A stretch of DNA of 64,000 nt from Oryzias latipes (taxonomy: Eukaryota; Chordata; Actinopteri; Beloniformes; Adrianichthyidae): NCBI RefSeq assembly GCF_002234675.1, contig NC_019866.2, positions 25,200,031-25,264,030 of the forward strand. The letters run 5' to 3'. A program made the position numbers and the translations under genes. Shown here piece by piece: positions 12,701 to 24,300 of this stretch. A model generated the notes under the pieces. It was not told where the DNA came from. It worked only from the letters and a program-made list of their open reading frames with translations, and searched no databases. How positions within the stretch are numbered: the stretch's first letter is position 1; each line of letters starts with the position of its first letter.

Positions 12701-15242
12701 TGAACTTCTGCGGTTCTCATGATTCAACTCCAATAGGAGTGAGGCTCTGCTCTTTAATGGCCTCCCCTCCACACACCAGCCAGCCGTCCCTTTCTATAAA
12801 TGACCCGCTACCGTTTCTTCATCCCTTTGGCAGAAAACACAAAGAGGCCAGCAGAAGGCCTCAGGCTAAAACACACAGTACAGCCTGAGGAGAACCGGTC
12901 GGACCATCGGACACCAGAGGAGCGCGGCTGTGCTGTAAACCCACACGTGTACAGACAGAATGAAGGGCAGTTTAAAGCAAACAGCCCAACTTTTGTTTTA
13001 ATAACACCGTTTGCTTTAAAGTTGACCTGGATCTGGCATCAGCAAACACATTTCAAGGCCTCTGTACAGACATTCTGTTAAAACTACTGAGTACAGAGTA
13101 CTGCTATTTCTACACAGAGGTCACTAGCAGAAGTTACGGGGCACTTCTCGTGGCGCTCGTGTTTTCATTGCTCCGCCTCGCTGAAGTAGCTCCTCTTTGC
13201 TCGCTGCTGTTCTCACATCCGTGCTTTGGACGGACCGGCGGGCGGCTTTTACTCCCAACACGGAAGAGAGCAGAGAGCTGGGGGGAAACGTCTCCATTTT
13301 CTCAAAAATAAACAGTCTAAAACATCAAATTGGACATAACTGATTAATGGTCCAGCCCTACGTCACAGCCCATAAAGAAGAAGTGTCCAACCATCAAAAC
13401 CAAACAGCAGTGCAGGAAAATAAACCACGATTTTGTCTGGAGCTTGGATTAAAACAAACATAAAAGCTTACTCTGAAGAGTTCTTTCAGGTCATAGAACT
13501 GACCGTGTATATCACCACAAACCTACAAAAAATAAGAGAACAGAAGGTCAAACGAACAATCAACGACTTTGGATTTAAAAGCAGCAAATGGAACTTACAG
13601 TGACTGGAGAGTCTACTCTCTGAACGTTACTCTCTTCAACCAGGATTTCTCTGAAAGAAAGTCATGAACACGTATGACAATGAGGTTCTAAACATGTTCT
13701 GTTTAAAAAAAGTGACAGTGTTCTGAAATCTGTCAATTACAAAAGAAGTTTTTTTCATCATTTCAAGAAATAACTCTGGGAATATTGAAAAATACAGTAT
13801 TGAACAATCCTTCATTCTCTAGTTTCCAGTAACTCTTCACCTTCTACAGGAAAAGCACTTTTCAGGTGACAATAGCACCGATATAGCACTGCCTAGTGCG
13901 TCCATCACGATCGACTAGTCAACCCTGATCAATGCGAATTGATCATGGGCCATCAAAAAGAAACTTTGATTGTTTTTATTGCCGTCTGCCAATCATCATC
14001 CTTGTCATGAAGTAAATCACTTGATAAGAATGCAGAACAGCCAAACAAACATCCTGTGATGAAAAGGTCATTGCACATCCGTGTTCAACTATACGAGCAG
14101 CAGGTCGACCGGCACACTGTCCGCCGGGTCCCCGGGACAGCGTCTCTCCAGCCTGCAGAACCGTGTATGGAAGCACAAGTCGGCCAGCGCCTCCCTGATC
14201 GGAAACGAGACCGTGAAGCCCCGTCTGACCCAGCCGTCCTGCCACGGCACCGGCTGCCGGGTCTGCGGTTTCTGCCTGAATGATTGAGGCCCGCTCGGGC
14301 AGAAGCCTGTGCCTCTCGAGCTCTGTCCATGAATCAGGGGCCCGGCCCGGTGTGCGCCCTGTCCCCGCCGCTGCTCCACCGCCAGGCTTGTCACCTGGTA
14401 TAAAACCTGAGTGGGCCAAGGGGGGGCGGACCTACTGTAGCCGGGCATGCTCTCACTTCAACGACAACCAAGTAGATCCTGGAAGAAGTATTAGCTTATC
14501 CCAAGAATGAAGCCCAAAACAGAACAAAAAAAAAAAAGGGGGGGGGGGGGGCTGATCTGGAGTTTTTCTTCCTCCTAAACTTGAGAAAGAGGAGCATTCA
14601 GCGTCAGACTCCTAGCAATAGAAATGTTTCTGCTGTGCGATGCTCTGCTGTTAACATAACAACAAAACACACACAGGTCCAAATCAACAAGCTGCTGAAG
14701 GAACTTTTTATCATATCTTATATGTGAATCTAAATGTATCAACTGAATTCTAAATAATTTTCTGAGTCACTTTAAAGTCTTTTCATATTAAGTCTGTGTA
14801 TGTAAGGATATATTTAAAAAGACACGTGTTGCGGTGCATTCTGGGAGCTTATACTTTGATTACGATTTGGAACAACTTACAGTAAACTTATGCAGACATC
14901 TGTGAACCAGCGAATCATGGTAATGAGCGGCCACTGGCTACAGCCTTTGGTACAGAATTTAACAGTACTTGGAAGAAATATTATTATTTGCTTAATAGGC
15001 CTATAGAGACATTTCAGTTATGTTGTGTTCAGAATGGAAAGCTCCATCATGGGCCTAAGGAAACTGCGGCTTGTGGTTTTTAGTGGCTGGCGTGATGCAG
15101 AAAAAGTGTGGCCCCCCAGCAGTGGAGGGGAACACAGCTCCCACCTGGCTTTGGCGCACAGCGCTTTGACTTCGTTCTCCTTGATCAGCTCACATCTTCG
15201 CAGCTGCTCTATCTGCCGGTCCAGGTCACTGATGTCTCCCAT
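9707..15242 (-). CDS. ppp4c: Protein phosphatase 4 catalytic subunit, complete, 8 coding exons
   Basis: Ser/Thr phosphatase of the PPP family; works with PPP4R subunits in DNA repair, centrosome maturation and splicing-factor control. Exons (high to low): 15242-15145, 13650-13599, 13522-13472, 12608-12507, 12421-12248, 12149-12023, 11948-11759, 9836-9707. All joins are GT-AG and in phase, giving 307 aa, the exact length of vertebrate PPP4C. It begins [14 protein letters not shown]. Metal-site motifs are visible: GDIHG (Asp54, His56), GDFVDRG (Asp82) and RGNHE (Asn114, His115); SAPNYCYR lies near the end of exon 7. The protein ends in DYFL, the C-terminal Leu that is carboxymethylated in this family. 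One substitution, Asp to His at residue 232 ([11 protein letters not shown]), differs from the human protein as I recall it. An in-frame upstream ATG exists at 15,314, but the MGD start is the conserved one. Confidence 0.97.
11090..11205. repeat. Degenerate TATAAGGCGCAC-type repeat
   Basis: TATATAAGGCGCACTGCAC and TTTTATAGGGTGCACC resemble a widespread fish DNA-transposon-derived repeat with this repeated hexamer theme. It lies in the last ppp4c intron. I see no other feature in the 9.9-11.7 kb intron apart from AT-rich sequence. Confidence 0.4.
13890..14540 (+). repeat. GC-rich retro-like insertion in ppp4c intron 1, unrecognised
   Basis: A block of clearly higher G+C than the surrounding intron, ending in an A12 run at about 14,526 followed by a G13 run. 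The plus strand carries a 68-codon frame (14,081-14,287) with a Cys-rich end ([15 protein letters not shown]); the minus strand is open for 119 codons (14,448-14,089). The A-tail at the plus-strand end suggests a retroposed sequence. I do not recognise the family and make no functional claim. Confidence 0.4.
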
Positions 15243-16110
15243 TGTCACGCACATAGAGACCTCCTCGCGCTGGTTCTCACGCGCTTCTTCCAGCTGAAAT
15301 TCCCTGCAGGTCACGTTCCTGTCTCGGCTGTTGCCACAGTGACGTCTCTCTGTCTGTCCGGGCGGAAGGGCTCTAGTCTCGGAAAGACCGATCTCCGTGG
15401 TGGCGTTGAGTCTGAGAAGAGACCCGGTTCCAGTTTACGTACAGACATAAAAACAGAGAAAGGCAGAAAATGTCACCGTGAAGTTAGGCAGAGGTTCGGG
15501 CTTAGCGGCGCCGAACATACGTAATGCAGCAGAATGCGAGGCCTTGGGGCGTAGCTTGAGCTAAGCCTTAGCATGCTAGCTTACATCACTGATCGACGAT
15601 CACGTAGATAACAAACCAACAACTTTATTGTTTTTTCTCCCACACTCAACGACAGCGGCATCGATTCAGACCAGGGACTGAACGTATATAGTAACGGGTT
15701 ACAACAGACAACCTTAAAGTGGACAAAACGGGACCTGAGCGGCTTTACCCAGAGAATGGTTAGCATACAGCCAGTAAGCTAGCACAGTTAGCACAAATGT
15801 CCGCCAAACGACGACACGGAGCCAAACCGAACGACAAAACCGCCTCCGCGCGATTACCTTATTGACCGGTGTGTTGGGACGAACGCCGATGCGTCATTGG
15901 ATGGCTCTGCGGGTGTGAGGCCGCTGCTTCACCGGCTCTTTCCCCGGTATCGTCCGTGCCGGTCGGCTTCTGCTGCTCTCATCAACAACGACGACGGGAA
16001 GTTCCGGTGAAGGGCGCGCGCGCCGCGCACGGACCAGACGGAGCGTTACAGAACAACCACCTGCTGATCCGGTCTGGCTGTTCAAACCCCCCCGAAGTGT
16101 CCGTTAAAAA
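15243..16110 (-). promoter_or_regulatory. Likely ppp4c promoter and 5' UTR region
   Basis: CpG-rich DNA at about 15,840-16,080 lies upstream of the ppp4c start codon. A 5' UTR intron is plausible: the minus strand has a CTGCAG acceptor-like site about 60 bases before the ATG, and the CpG-rich block is 0.6 kb further upstream. The transcription start is inferred only. Confidence 0.4.
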
Positions 16111-16142
16111 TAAATAAATAAATAATAATAATAATAATAATC
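16106..16142. repeat. (TAAA)n/(TAA)n microsatellite
   Basis: Tandem AAATAAATAAATAAATAAT passing into (AAT)n. It is followed to about 16.7 kb by AT-rich DNA without a recognisable gene. Confidence 0.8.
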
Positions 16143-16754
16143 ATTGATTAGATCTAGAGGCTGCGTCACACACGGGCACGGAAACGGCATTTTCCCCAAA
16201 CGGCTTCATGTTCGAGCGCCGGCGGCCTCACGTTAAGGCCTATGGGACACGGAAGGTTTTTATTCATTCATCCAGGTTTCAGTCATAAGTGCATTTAACA
16301 CAAGTAACACTTTTATTTACTGTTTATTTGAAAAGGCATTTTGTAATCTAGAATTCCGTGTGAAAAATTGAAATTTAAAATCATAGTTTTAGAACAAAAT
16401 GTTAAATAAAAATAAAAACAATCCCATAAATCAAAGGACAAATTAGAATTAGATATGCAAAATGAATTTTCAATTTACAACATTAAAAGTGACATTTGAA
16501 CTCATTGTTTGCTTTGAACTTATTTCTCTCTTAACCTGACAACACCAGAAGTTTTAACCTTTTCATTGTTATATTGTTCACGTTGACTGTATTTTATTTC
16601 TACTTTATTGTTTTAACTTAATGTTAAAACATTGTCATTGCATCATTTTTCATGGTGTTTTTTCAAAGTGAAAAAAAGCAACCCCCCCCCCCCCAACCAG
16701 TGTCAACCATTTGCATTTATGGGGTGTTGCTTCAATATGCTAAGTTCCACCTCC

Positions 16755-16850
16755 ACCATTGACCGTATGAAAGAACTGGACTGAGTGGCCCCTCCCCCTG
16801 GCGTTCCAAACAGGAAGTTGATCCAAGAAGCCAGAGTCCCATAGGCATAG
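16755..16850. repeat. Palindromic repeat family B, end fragment
   Basis: CCATTGACCGTATGAAAGAA, CTGGACTGAGTGGCCCC and GGCGTTCCAAACAGGAAGTT match the left part of the 28.4-29.0 kb copy. Confidence 0.65.
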
Positions 16851-16929
16851 TTTCTAAAATGTAAAGCTGTTTTTCAAATATATTTGTTGTGCTTTCTTAA
16901 TTGTGCTGATGGTTAAAATCATTCAGTGT

Positions 16930-17271
16930 TTGTCACGGAGGGGGCTGAGGGAGAACCCAGACGCAGAGAGGAGAAGGCAGGAGGTTCCGGGTGAAAAGGA
17001 GCTTTAATAAACCAAAGACCACTGCTGAGCAGGCAAGACAAACCAAAAACTAGAAAAACAGCAAAACTATGGAGCAACACAGGAGGAGGAGAAAGACAGG
17101 ACTTAAATAGACACAAACAAGACACAGGTGGAAACAATCAGGACAGATGGGGACCAAAGGTAAAACCCGAAAAACACGATACAAAACAGGAAACCTATCA
17201 AAATAAAACAGGAATCAGAACTAAAATAGAACCAAATACAAAAGCCAGGAAACTCAAACAAACCATGACAG
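16930..17271. mobile_element. Short DNA element with TGTCAYGG ends
   Basis: It starts TGTCACGG and ends in the inverse of TGTCATGG, with a long purine-rich interior (AAACAGGAAACC, AAAACAGGAATCAG). The layout matches a common fish non-autonomous element. There is no coding potential. It lies between ppp4c and the ARPC1 gene. Confidence 0.5.
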
Positions 17272-17639
17272 AGTCGGGTACTTTGTAGATGTGACAGAAA
17301 AGAAAACCTGAGACTCAAAAAAGAATTCTACCTGAAGTCAAGGCAAAGTCAATGCAGGACTAAACCGTCTTACATTGAAAACAAAAACAGAAATGCAATT
17401 GTTTGGGTCTACGAATGCTAACAGGAAACCTGGAGCAGACATTTAAGGTGGAATTATTTTAACGGCACAACTGAACACCAGCAGAACCTTTGAGTGGTAT
17501 TTATTACCTGTCATTACTGCATATTTTGGTACATCTTCCACTGAATTACAGCAGTTTCTAAACATATCAGAGTAAAATACTAAAAACGAATCCTTAGTGA
17601 TGACGACACTGTCTGGTTAAAGGTAAGGAAGGCATCACT

Positions 17640-17842
17640 TATGGTTTGTTTAGACCTGGTCACTGTTAATAAAAGGCGGGCGGGCAGGTCTGTTTTCAAC
17701 AAACCTGCTCTGGATCTGGTCCTCCTGCTGCTGCAGACACGCCCTCCTCCTTCCACTCCCTCCTGCAGGATCTCCCACTTCGCTCGCAGTCACGGGGAGA
17801 CCAGCATTCGTGTCGACTGCCCAGAGTCCACGAACACACACA
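17640..17842 (+). promoter_or_regulatory. Possible noncoding first exon of the ARPC1 gene
   Basis: A moderately GC-rich block ends in ACACACAG followed by GTAAGAAC, a good donor, 500 bases before the ARPC1 start codon. An acceptor-like GTGGATCTGTAG lies upstream of the ATG. A noncoding exon 1 here is inference from splice-site quality only. Confidence 0.3.
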
Positions 17843-18340
17843 GGTAAGAACCACAGGTAATGACTCTGCTTTTCCAGCTGGTATGGGTTTCAAAGTGTCC
17901 GTCTCACTGGAACTGTCTTCACTCATGGCTGTTTCTGCATGTTACACTTTGAAAAGGTCAGAAAATCCGACTAAACAAAAGCAAAGCTGGGACTTCACTT
18001 CCATCTATCAAACAGAGGCAGACGTAGAGTTGAAGTACCTGTGACACACCTGTGTAGGTGAAATCTGTTTTATATTGGCCCAGAACCCTGAGGAGGAAGT
18101 GAGCATAACAATAAGGAAGTTTGGGTCTCAGAAACATTATTTCTATCTTGTAGAGACATAGAAAGAGGTTGGTGCCGGTTGTCGCATCTGAATGTTTTTA
18201 TGAGCCGTGTTCAGAACCCAAATGCAGTCTCATTCTAAGCAGACTAACAAGTGTGCTGAAGTTCCCCCTGTGTTTGTGGATCTGTAGGGCCTGCAGAGCA
18301 ACACACACATTCCTGCAGCCCCGCCGGCCTCCGCTCAGAC

Positions 18341-21300
18341 ATGTCGCTGCACAGCTTCGGCTTGGAACCGCTCTCCTGCCACGCCTGGAACAAAGACAGA
18401 ACACGTAGGTGAAGCAACACACCAACAGCAACAAAACCACTTCCTCACTCATGTCACCGTGGGGGGGGGGGGGACTGATTACAGTCTCCTCCGACTGTAA
18501 TCATGGTGCTTAGAGAACTGTAAGAACCTGAGGATCAATCCAGGAAATGCACTGCAGACCTCTGATGTCTGCATGTTTCCACATTCCAGTGCAGTGGAGG
18601 TCTGAGCTGCAGCTGAACTGCAGGATGGTCAGAAAGGAAAACGGCTTTACTCAGGGCCACATCTACGCATCTGTGTGCTGGGAGGCAGGTTGCCTCATGG
18701 CGGCGTGACCCCTCCCCCCTCCCCCCCTCTGCCACTGTGTAATGCCTATTTTTTACGTTCCCAACTCCAACATGTGGTCAGGAAGTTGACTGGAGTTAGT
18801 TAGTTAGAGAGTTAAATGTTAGTGATGTAGTTGTCTGTTTGTGTTAAAAAAATGAATGTTTCATCTAAACCAACAAAAGATTAAAAAGATAAACTACGTT
18901 TTAAAACCATTATTTCTAAGCTGTGTTTCCATCACACATCTGTGCAAAACCTGATCGAACTTCTAGAGATGTAAAACAAAAAAACACAATTTCACAGAAA
19001 CACAGTTTCCATTAAATCCTAATTATGTGAATAAACATGAACCAACTCAAGTCATTCAGAAACACGGTGACGGATGTGACCAATACTTTGATTGACAGCA
19101 GATATAATCACATTTCTGCCACGGCACTAGCGCGCATCATCTTCTTCATGGAGCGGTGAGCTCCTTACATGTGGGAGGGGCCACAGATGAAACCATTTTG
19201 GGAAACGGTGGTTGGTGGTTTTGCAGAGGAGCTGTGGATCCAACAATTGCACATAACAGGCCTCACTTTGGATGAACTGTGTGGCACTGTGGGACCTCTG
19301 GTGGCGCCCGCCGTGCAGCGCCCAAGGCCGCCAGTTCCGGGGGATGGTCACATGACTCATTCAATTTTTAAAAAAGTGTTTCCATTACAGTTTTGCCAAA
19401 TATGTCTATTTTTTCTGTGCCAGTTGGCCCTGCGACAGACTGGCGACCTGTCCAGGATGACCCCAGCATTTCCCCCACAAGTGGCGGGGATAGGCTCCAG
19501 CAGCCACGTGACCCCGAAAGGGACCAAACGCCCAAGAAGATGAATGAATGTCAATTTTGACACGCCTCAAGAAGCCCCTCCTCCAAGCACAAAAACGTTT
19601 TTTTCTTTAAATTGTCATGTTCCCATGAGGTGAATTTATGATCAGAAATCCAATTTGATGAATTTCATAGTCAATGGAAACGCAGCTACAGACGGATACT
19701 TATGGAAAATGAGGGATCTAGAAGGAAGGGTTATTCACATCTACGAGGATGGTTCTAGAAGACCTTTCCAAATGACGTGCTGTGATCCGTCTTTAGTGCA
19801 GAGCCGACATTCCTCCTGTCATCATTTCTAACATCATCCCTGCAGAGAACCAGTTCAGACTACTCCTTAAAACGCTGTTTTCAGTGATCCCAACTCAGAC
19901 TTTCTGTTTTCTTTCATGATAAGATTCTAAAATAGCTTTATTTGTTCTGACAGAAATTGCTTTGAGCCCCAACAACAATGTGGTGAATATCTACGAGAAG
20001 AAAGCAAACGACTGGGTGAAGACGGAGGAGCTGACGGAGCACAGCGGCCGCATCACAGGTACGCCACCTGCTGCTCCACCCGTCCGATGGAACTTTAGCC
20101 TCATCGACCTTCTGACCTTTAGAAGAAGAAGCTTCGTCAATCCCAAAGGAAATGAAAAAGCTGCTTGTATTCACCGCACACAATAAAATCAACAATAAAT
20201 AAATAAAGACACAAAAACAATCTATGTTCAAATCTATTAGTTAAGTGTAAATAATTAAGTATAAATATTATTTAAAAAATACAAAAAATCCGTAAAATAT
20301 TCAGAAATTAAAATCCAACGAGGTTCTTAAATTTGAGGGAGTTCACTGTCTTATCGCTAGAGGGACAAAGACGTCCTCAGTCTGTCTGTGGAGCAGCGTT
20401 TGCTGAACAGGCTCCTCCCCCCGGTGAAGCAGGTGTGAGGTCACCACGGCCCTGAACTTCAACTGAGTCCTCCGCTCCGCCACATCTTCCACTGGGCCCG
20501 GTTTCAGTCCAAACGGGGTGGGCTGAGATGTAGGAGGCTTTCCTCTGAAGTCCAGGACCCCCTCTTTGGTCCTCTGGACATTCAGTCCTCCACAAGCTGC
20601 CCGGACCCCCCCTCCTCTCGCCCCTTCATGCAGGCCAGAGTGGCTGGATAATCTGAGAACTTCTGCATGTGGCAGAGGTGTCATGGCAGAGGTCAGACGT
20701 ATACAGCATGAACAGACCAGGAGACAGTACGGTTCCTTGCACTGCAGCTGAGGGTACTGGATATGTCCCCCCCCATGCGGACACATTGCAGCCTGTTGGT
20801 TAAGTGGTCCGTGATCCAGGAAACTAAGAACGGCTCCACAGCCATCTTGATGATCCTGCAGCAGACGAGGTCGTAAAGTATTAAAGGCAAAGGAGAATTC
20901 AAAGAAAATCCTCCTCCATCCAAGAATGAGAGAGTGGGGGAGAGGACAGCGTCCCCCCACTCTCTCATATTGGGATTAAGGGGTGAAGAAGGAGCAGCCT
21001 GAGCAACTGGACCATCATCAGCTGGCAGAGGGGTGGGGGCAGGCAGTGGGGAGGGACCAGTGATGGGTTTGGTGCAGATCGGACTAATCTGGAAACAATG
21101 AGGATGACAGGTTAAAGCTATTGAAAGAAGTTATTGCCCCTTCCTGCTCTTTCCCTGACCACACCAGTCTCATTCTTGCACGCCCTGATTGTTTTCACCC
21201 CCGAAAGAGTCGTTGTAGCGGGGAGATGTGCAAGTGTGGCGTTGCATTGTGAAGGAGGTCTGCGGTTCACGCTGCTGTTTGGTTGACAGGGATCGACTGG

Positions 21301-24300
21301 GCTCCAGAGTCCAACCGCATCGTGACCTGTGCGTCTGACCGGAACGCCTACGTGTGGACCCGGAAGGATGGCGTGTGGAAACCCACACTGGTGCTCCTGA
21401 GGATCAACCGTGCTGCCACTTGTGTGAAGTGGTCTCCACAGGAGAACAAGTTTGCTCTGGGCAGTGGAGCTCGACTCATCTCTGTCTGCTACTTTGACAA
21501 GGAGAACGATTGGTGAGCACAACTACGACCAAACGCTTCCGACTGAGTCACAACATTGTGTTTTTATGTGCGATCAGCAGGCGTGACGATGGTGAGAGTT
21601 TAACAAACCACACACTGGAAGACGACACAGCCAAGCAACTTTTGTGCTAGCACGAACAAACAGCGACCTTTGCTGAGTATATGTCAAGGCCCTGTTCCTT
21701 TGCTCTACCTCTCCTAGGTGGTTAAGCAAGCACATTAAGAAGCCCATTTGTTCCACCGTCCTGAGCCTGAGCTGGCATCCCAACAACATCCTTCTGGCAG
21801 CTGGGTCTGCAGACCTTCACTGCAGGTGAGACCAGAACCCAGCAGCCCGACTGGGAAACTGCAATCAGAGAAGAAGCTGTGAAAGAACCACAAAGTACAT
21901 GAACAGTCCCAACTGGTTCTGGCAGCCAACAAAGGCCGAAGTGTCAAACCAACAGGCTGCTGCTCAACAGCCTACGAGCTACAGATAGATAGATAGATGA
22001 CTTTATTAATCCCACAATGGGGAAATTTCATTTCTGTGGCAGCAACACGACATTCAGAAATAATCTATATAATAAGACATCAATAAAGGACATCACAAAT
22101 GACATTTATATTAGATAATTAAAAATATTACTAAAATTATTATGAAAAATCATTATCAAAAATGAGATTCTTATTAAATAAAGAAATAAATATTAAATAA
22201 ATACAGGTGCTAAAGTGTAAAAAACATGCGGTCTGCAAAACATGTAAACTGTAAAAAAAAAAACATCACCAATTTTTTCAAAATACAGAAATGATGAGGC
22301 CTCTTAGCAAAAATACCACATAAACTCATACAACATATACATGACATATACAGCATTTTTCTACCTTGATGAAGGCTCTCGATTGTAAAAGTAATCGGAC
22401 AGCTGCTTTGGAAACACGCTTCTACTTGATTCCTCTATAGGTAATCACCTCCCAAGGACGTCTGGTCTCAGGAATGACCCTCTGACCTCCTCTGACCTCC
22501 TTCACAGGGTCTTTTCTGCCTACATCAAGGACATTGAGGACAAGCCTGGACCCACAGCCTGGGGGGCAAAGATGCCGTTTGGAGAGGTTTTGATGGAGCA
22601 CAAGGATTGTGGCGGGTGGGTCCACAGTGTCTCCTTCTCCCCAGCAGGAGACCAGCTGGCCTGGGTGGCCCACAACAGCAGCATCAGTGTGGCTGACGCC
22701 ACTCAGGGAAAACAGTGAGTTCTGGTGCTCATGTGGACCCGACCCAGTTTTTTCCTGCTTTGTTCGCGCTGACATCCCTGCATCCTGTCTGCTCAGAGTG
22801 ACCCAGCTGAACACCAGGCACCTTCCACTGGTCAGCGTCCTCTTCGCCAGTGCATCTGAGATTGTTGCCGCGGTAACGTGTCAGCCTTTAACTCTAAACT
22901 TAGACCACCAATTGTTATCATTTCACACAACTTCAGGGAACCAAGGCTGAATCACTGAGCTTCCTAACATAAACACAAAAATCTAAGAACGCTACCTTCA
23001 TTTTCCAAACCCTCATAATCAAATCAAATCAAGCTTTATGTACAGTATATAGCAGTTTTCCAACTCACTCAAAGCTCTTTGCATAAAAATAGGATCAAAT
23101 TTAAAAACAAAAGGACAAGACAAACAAATGTTTTGTTTAAAACCCGCACAATGCAGACCCCCCCCCCCCCCCTGTGCACACACAGGCAGACACACACACA
23201 GAGACCACGCTAAAATGCCTGTCAGGGTCACAGGTGGAGGGCTTGAAGTAACTTGGGGTCTTGTCCATTGAGGGAAGATGGGAGCGTGGATTGACAGGTA
23301 GTGAAAAAAGAATAAGGGGGGGGCGTACAAGCAGCTGAAATGAGCTTCCTCCATAGGGGGGCTGGGCGCTCCCTTAGACACAGGGGGAGAACTCGAGGTA
23401 GAACCGCTGCTTCTCCACATCCAGACGGGCCAGTTGAGGTGGCTCTGGGATCTGGTCCAAATGCCTCCTGGACGTTTACCTGGGGAGGTGTTCTGGGCAT
23501 GTCCCACTGGGTCGAGACCCCGGGGAAGACCCAGGACACGCTGACCAGTGAACGGTTCAGAATCCCCCAGAGGAGCTGGAGAAAGTGGCTGGATAGAGGG
23601 AAGTCCAGGCATCTTTGCTTTGACAGCTGCACCGGAATAGTGGGACGTTTTTAGTCCGTGGACGGTGGTGTAGTGGTTGCCTCTAAGCAAGACAGCCCTG
23701 TTCCTTCTTTGTGTAGATGTTCCCCACAAGTCTGCCCCCCCCCCCCCCCCACAGTTCAAAAACATGAATTAATAATAATAGGTGAGAGTGTTTTTCTGTC
23801 TCTTTGTTGCCCTTTTATGGATAGGCTCCAACAACCTCATGGCCCCAAACAGGAACAACGTAGGTTTAACAGTCAAGCGTAAAATTCTGCTTCTTCTTTC
23901 AGTGAAGTGTGAAGACTTTCTTTTAAAATTTGGGAATAAGACAAGTACTGTTTACTTGATAGGATCGGAACATTTTCCAGCCTTTAGTAGATGAGGGTGA
24001 ACTCTCATCGTTGACCTCTGACCTCACACCCTGTGTTGAACTTAGGGTCATGACTGCTGTCCATATCAGTTCACGTTCAAGAGTCCCGGTTCTCTGGAAT
24101 TCGTGAAGAAGCTGGATATGACTAAGCAGACCTCCAAGGGCAGCATGTCCGCCATGCAACACTTCCGCAACCTGGACAAGAAGGCCACAGAGGAGGACGA
24201 GAAGGACCTGAACACCCTTCACCAGAACAGCATCACGTGAGGAAAACAGCTTCACTTTGCAGACAGGAAGTGGTTGTTTTATTGAAAACAGTCTAAGCTG

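Noticed and set aside
23019-23765. A 248-codon minus-strand frame in ARPC1 intron 6
   Set aside because: Spans two poly(C) tracts and a LINE fragment in antisense; no domain.
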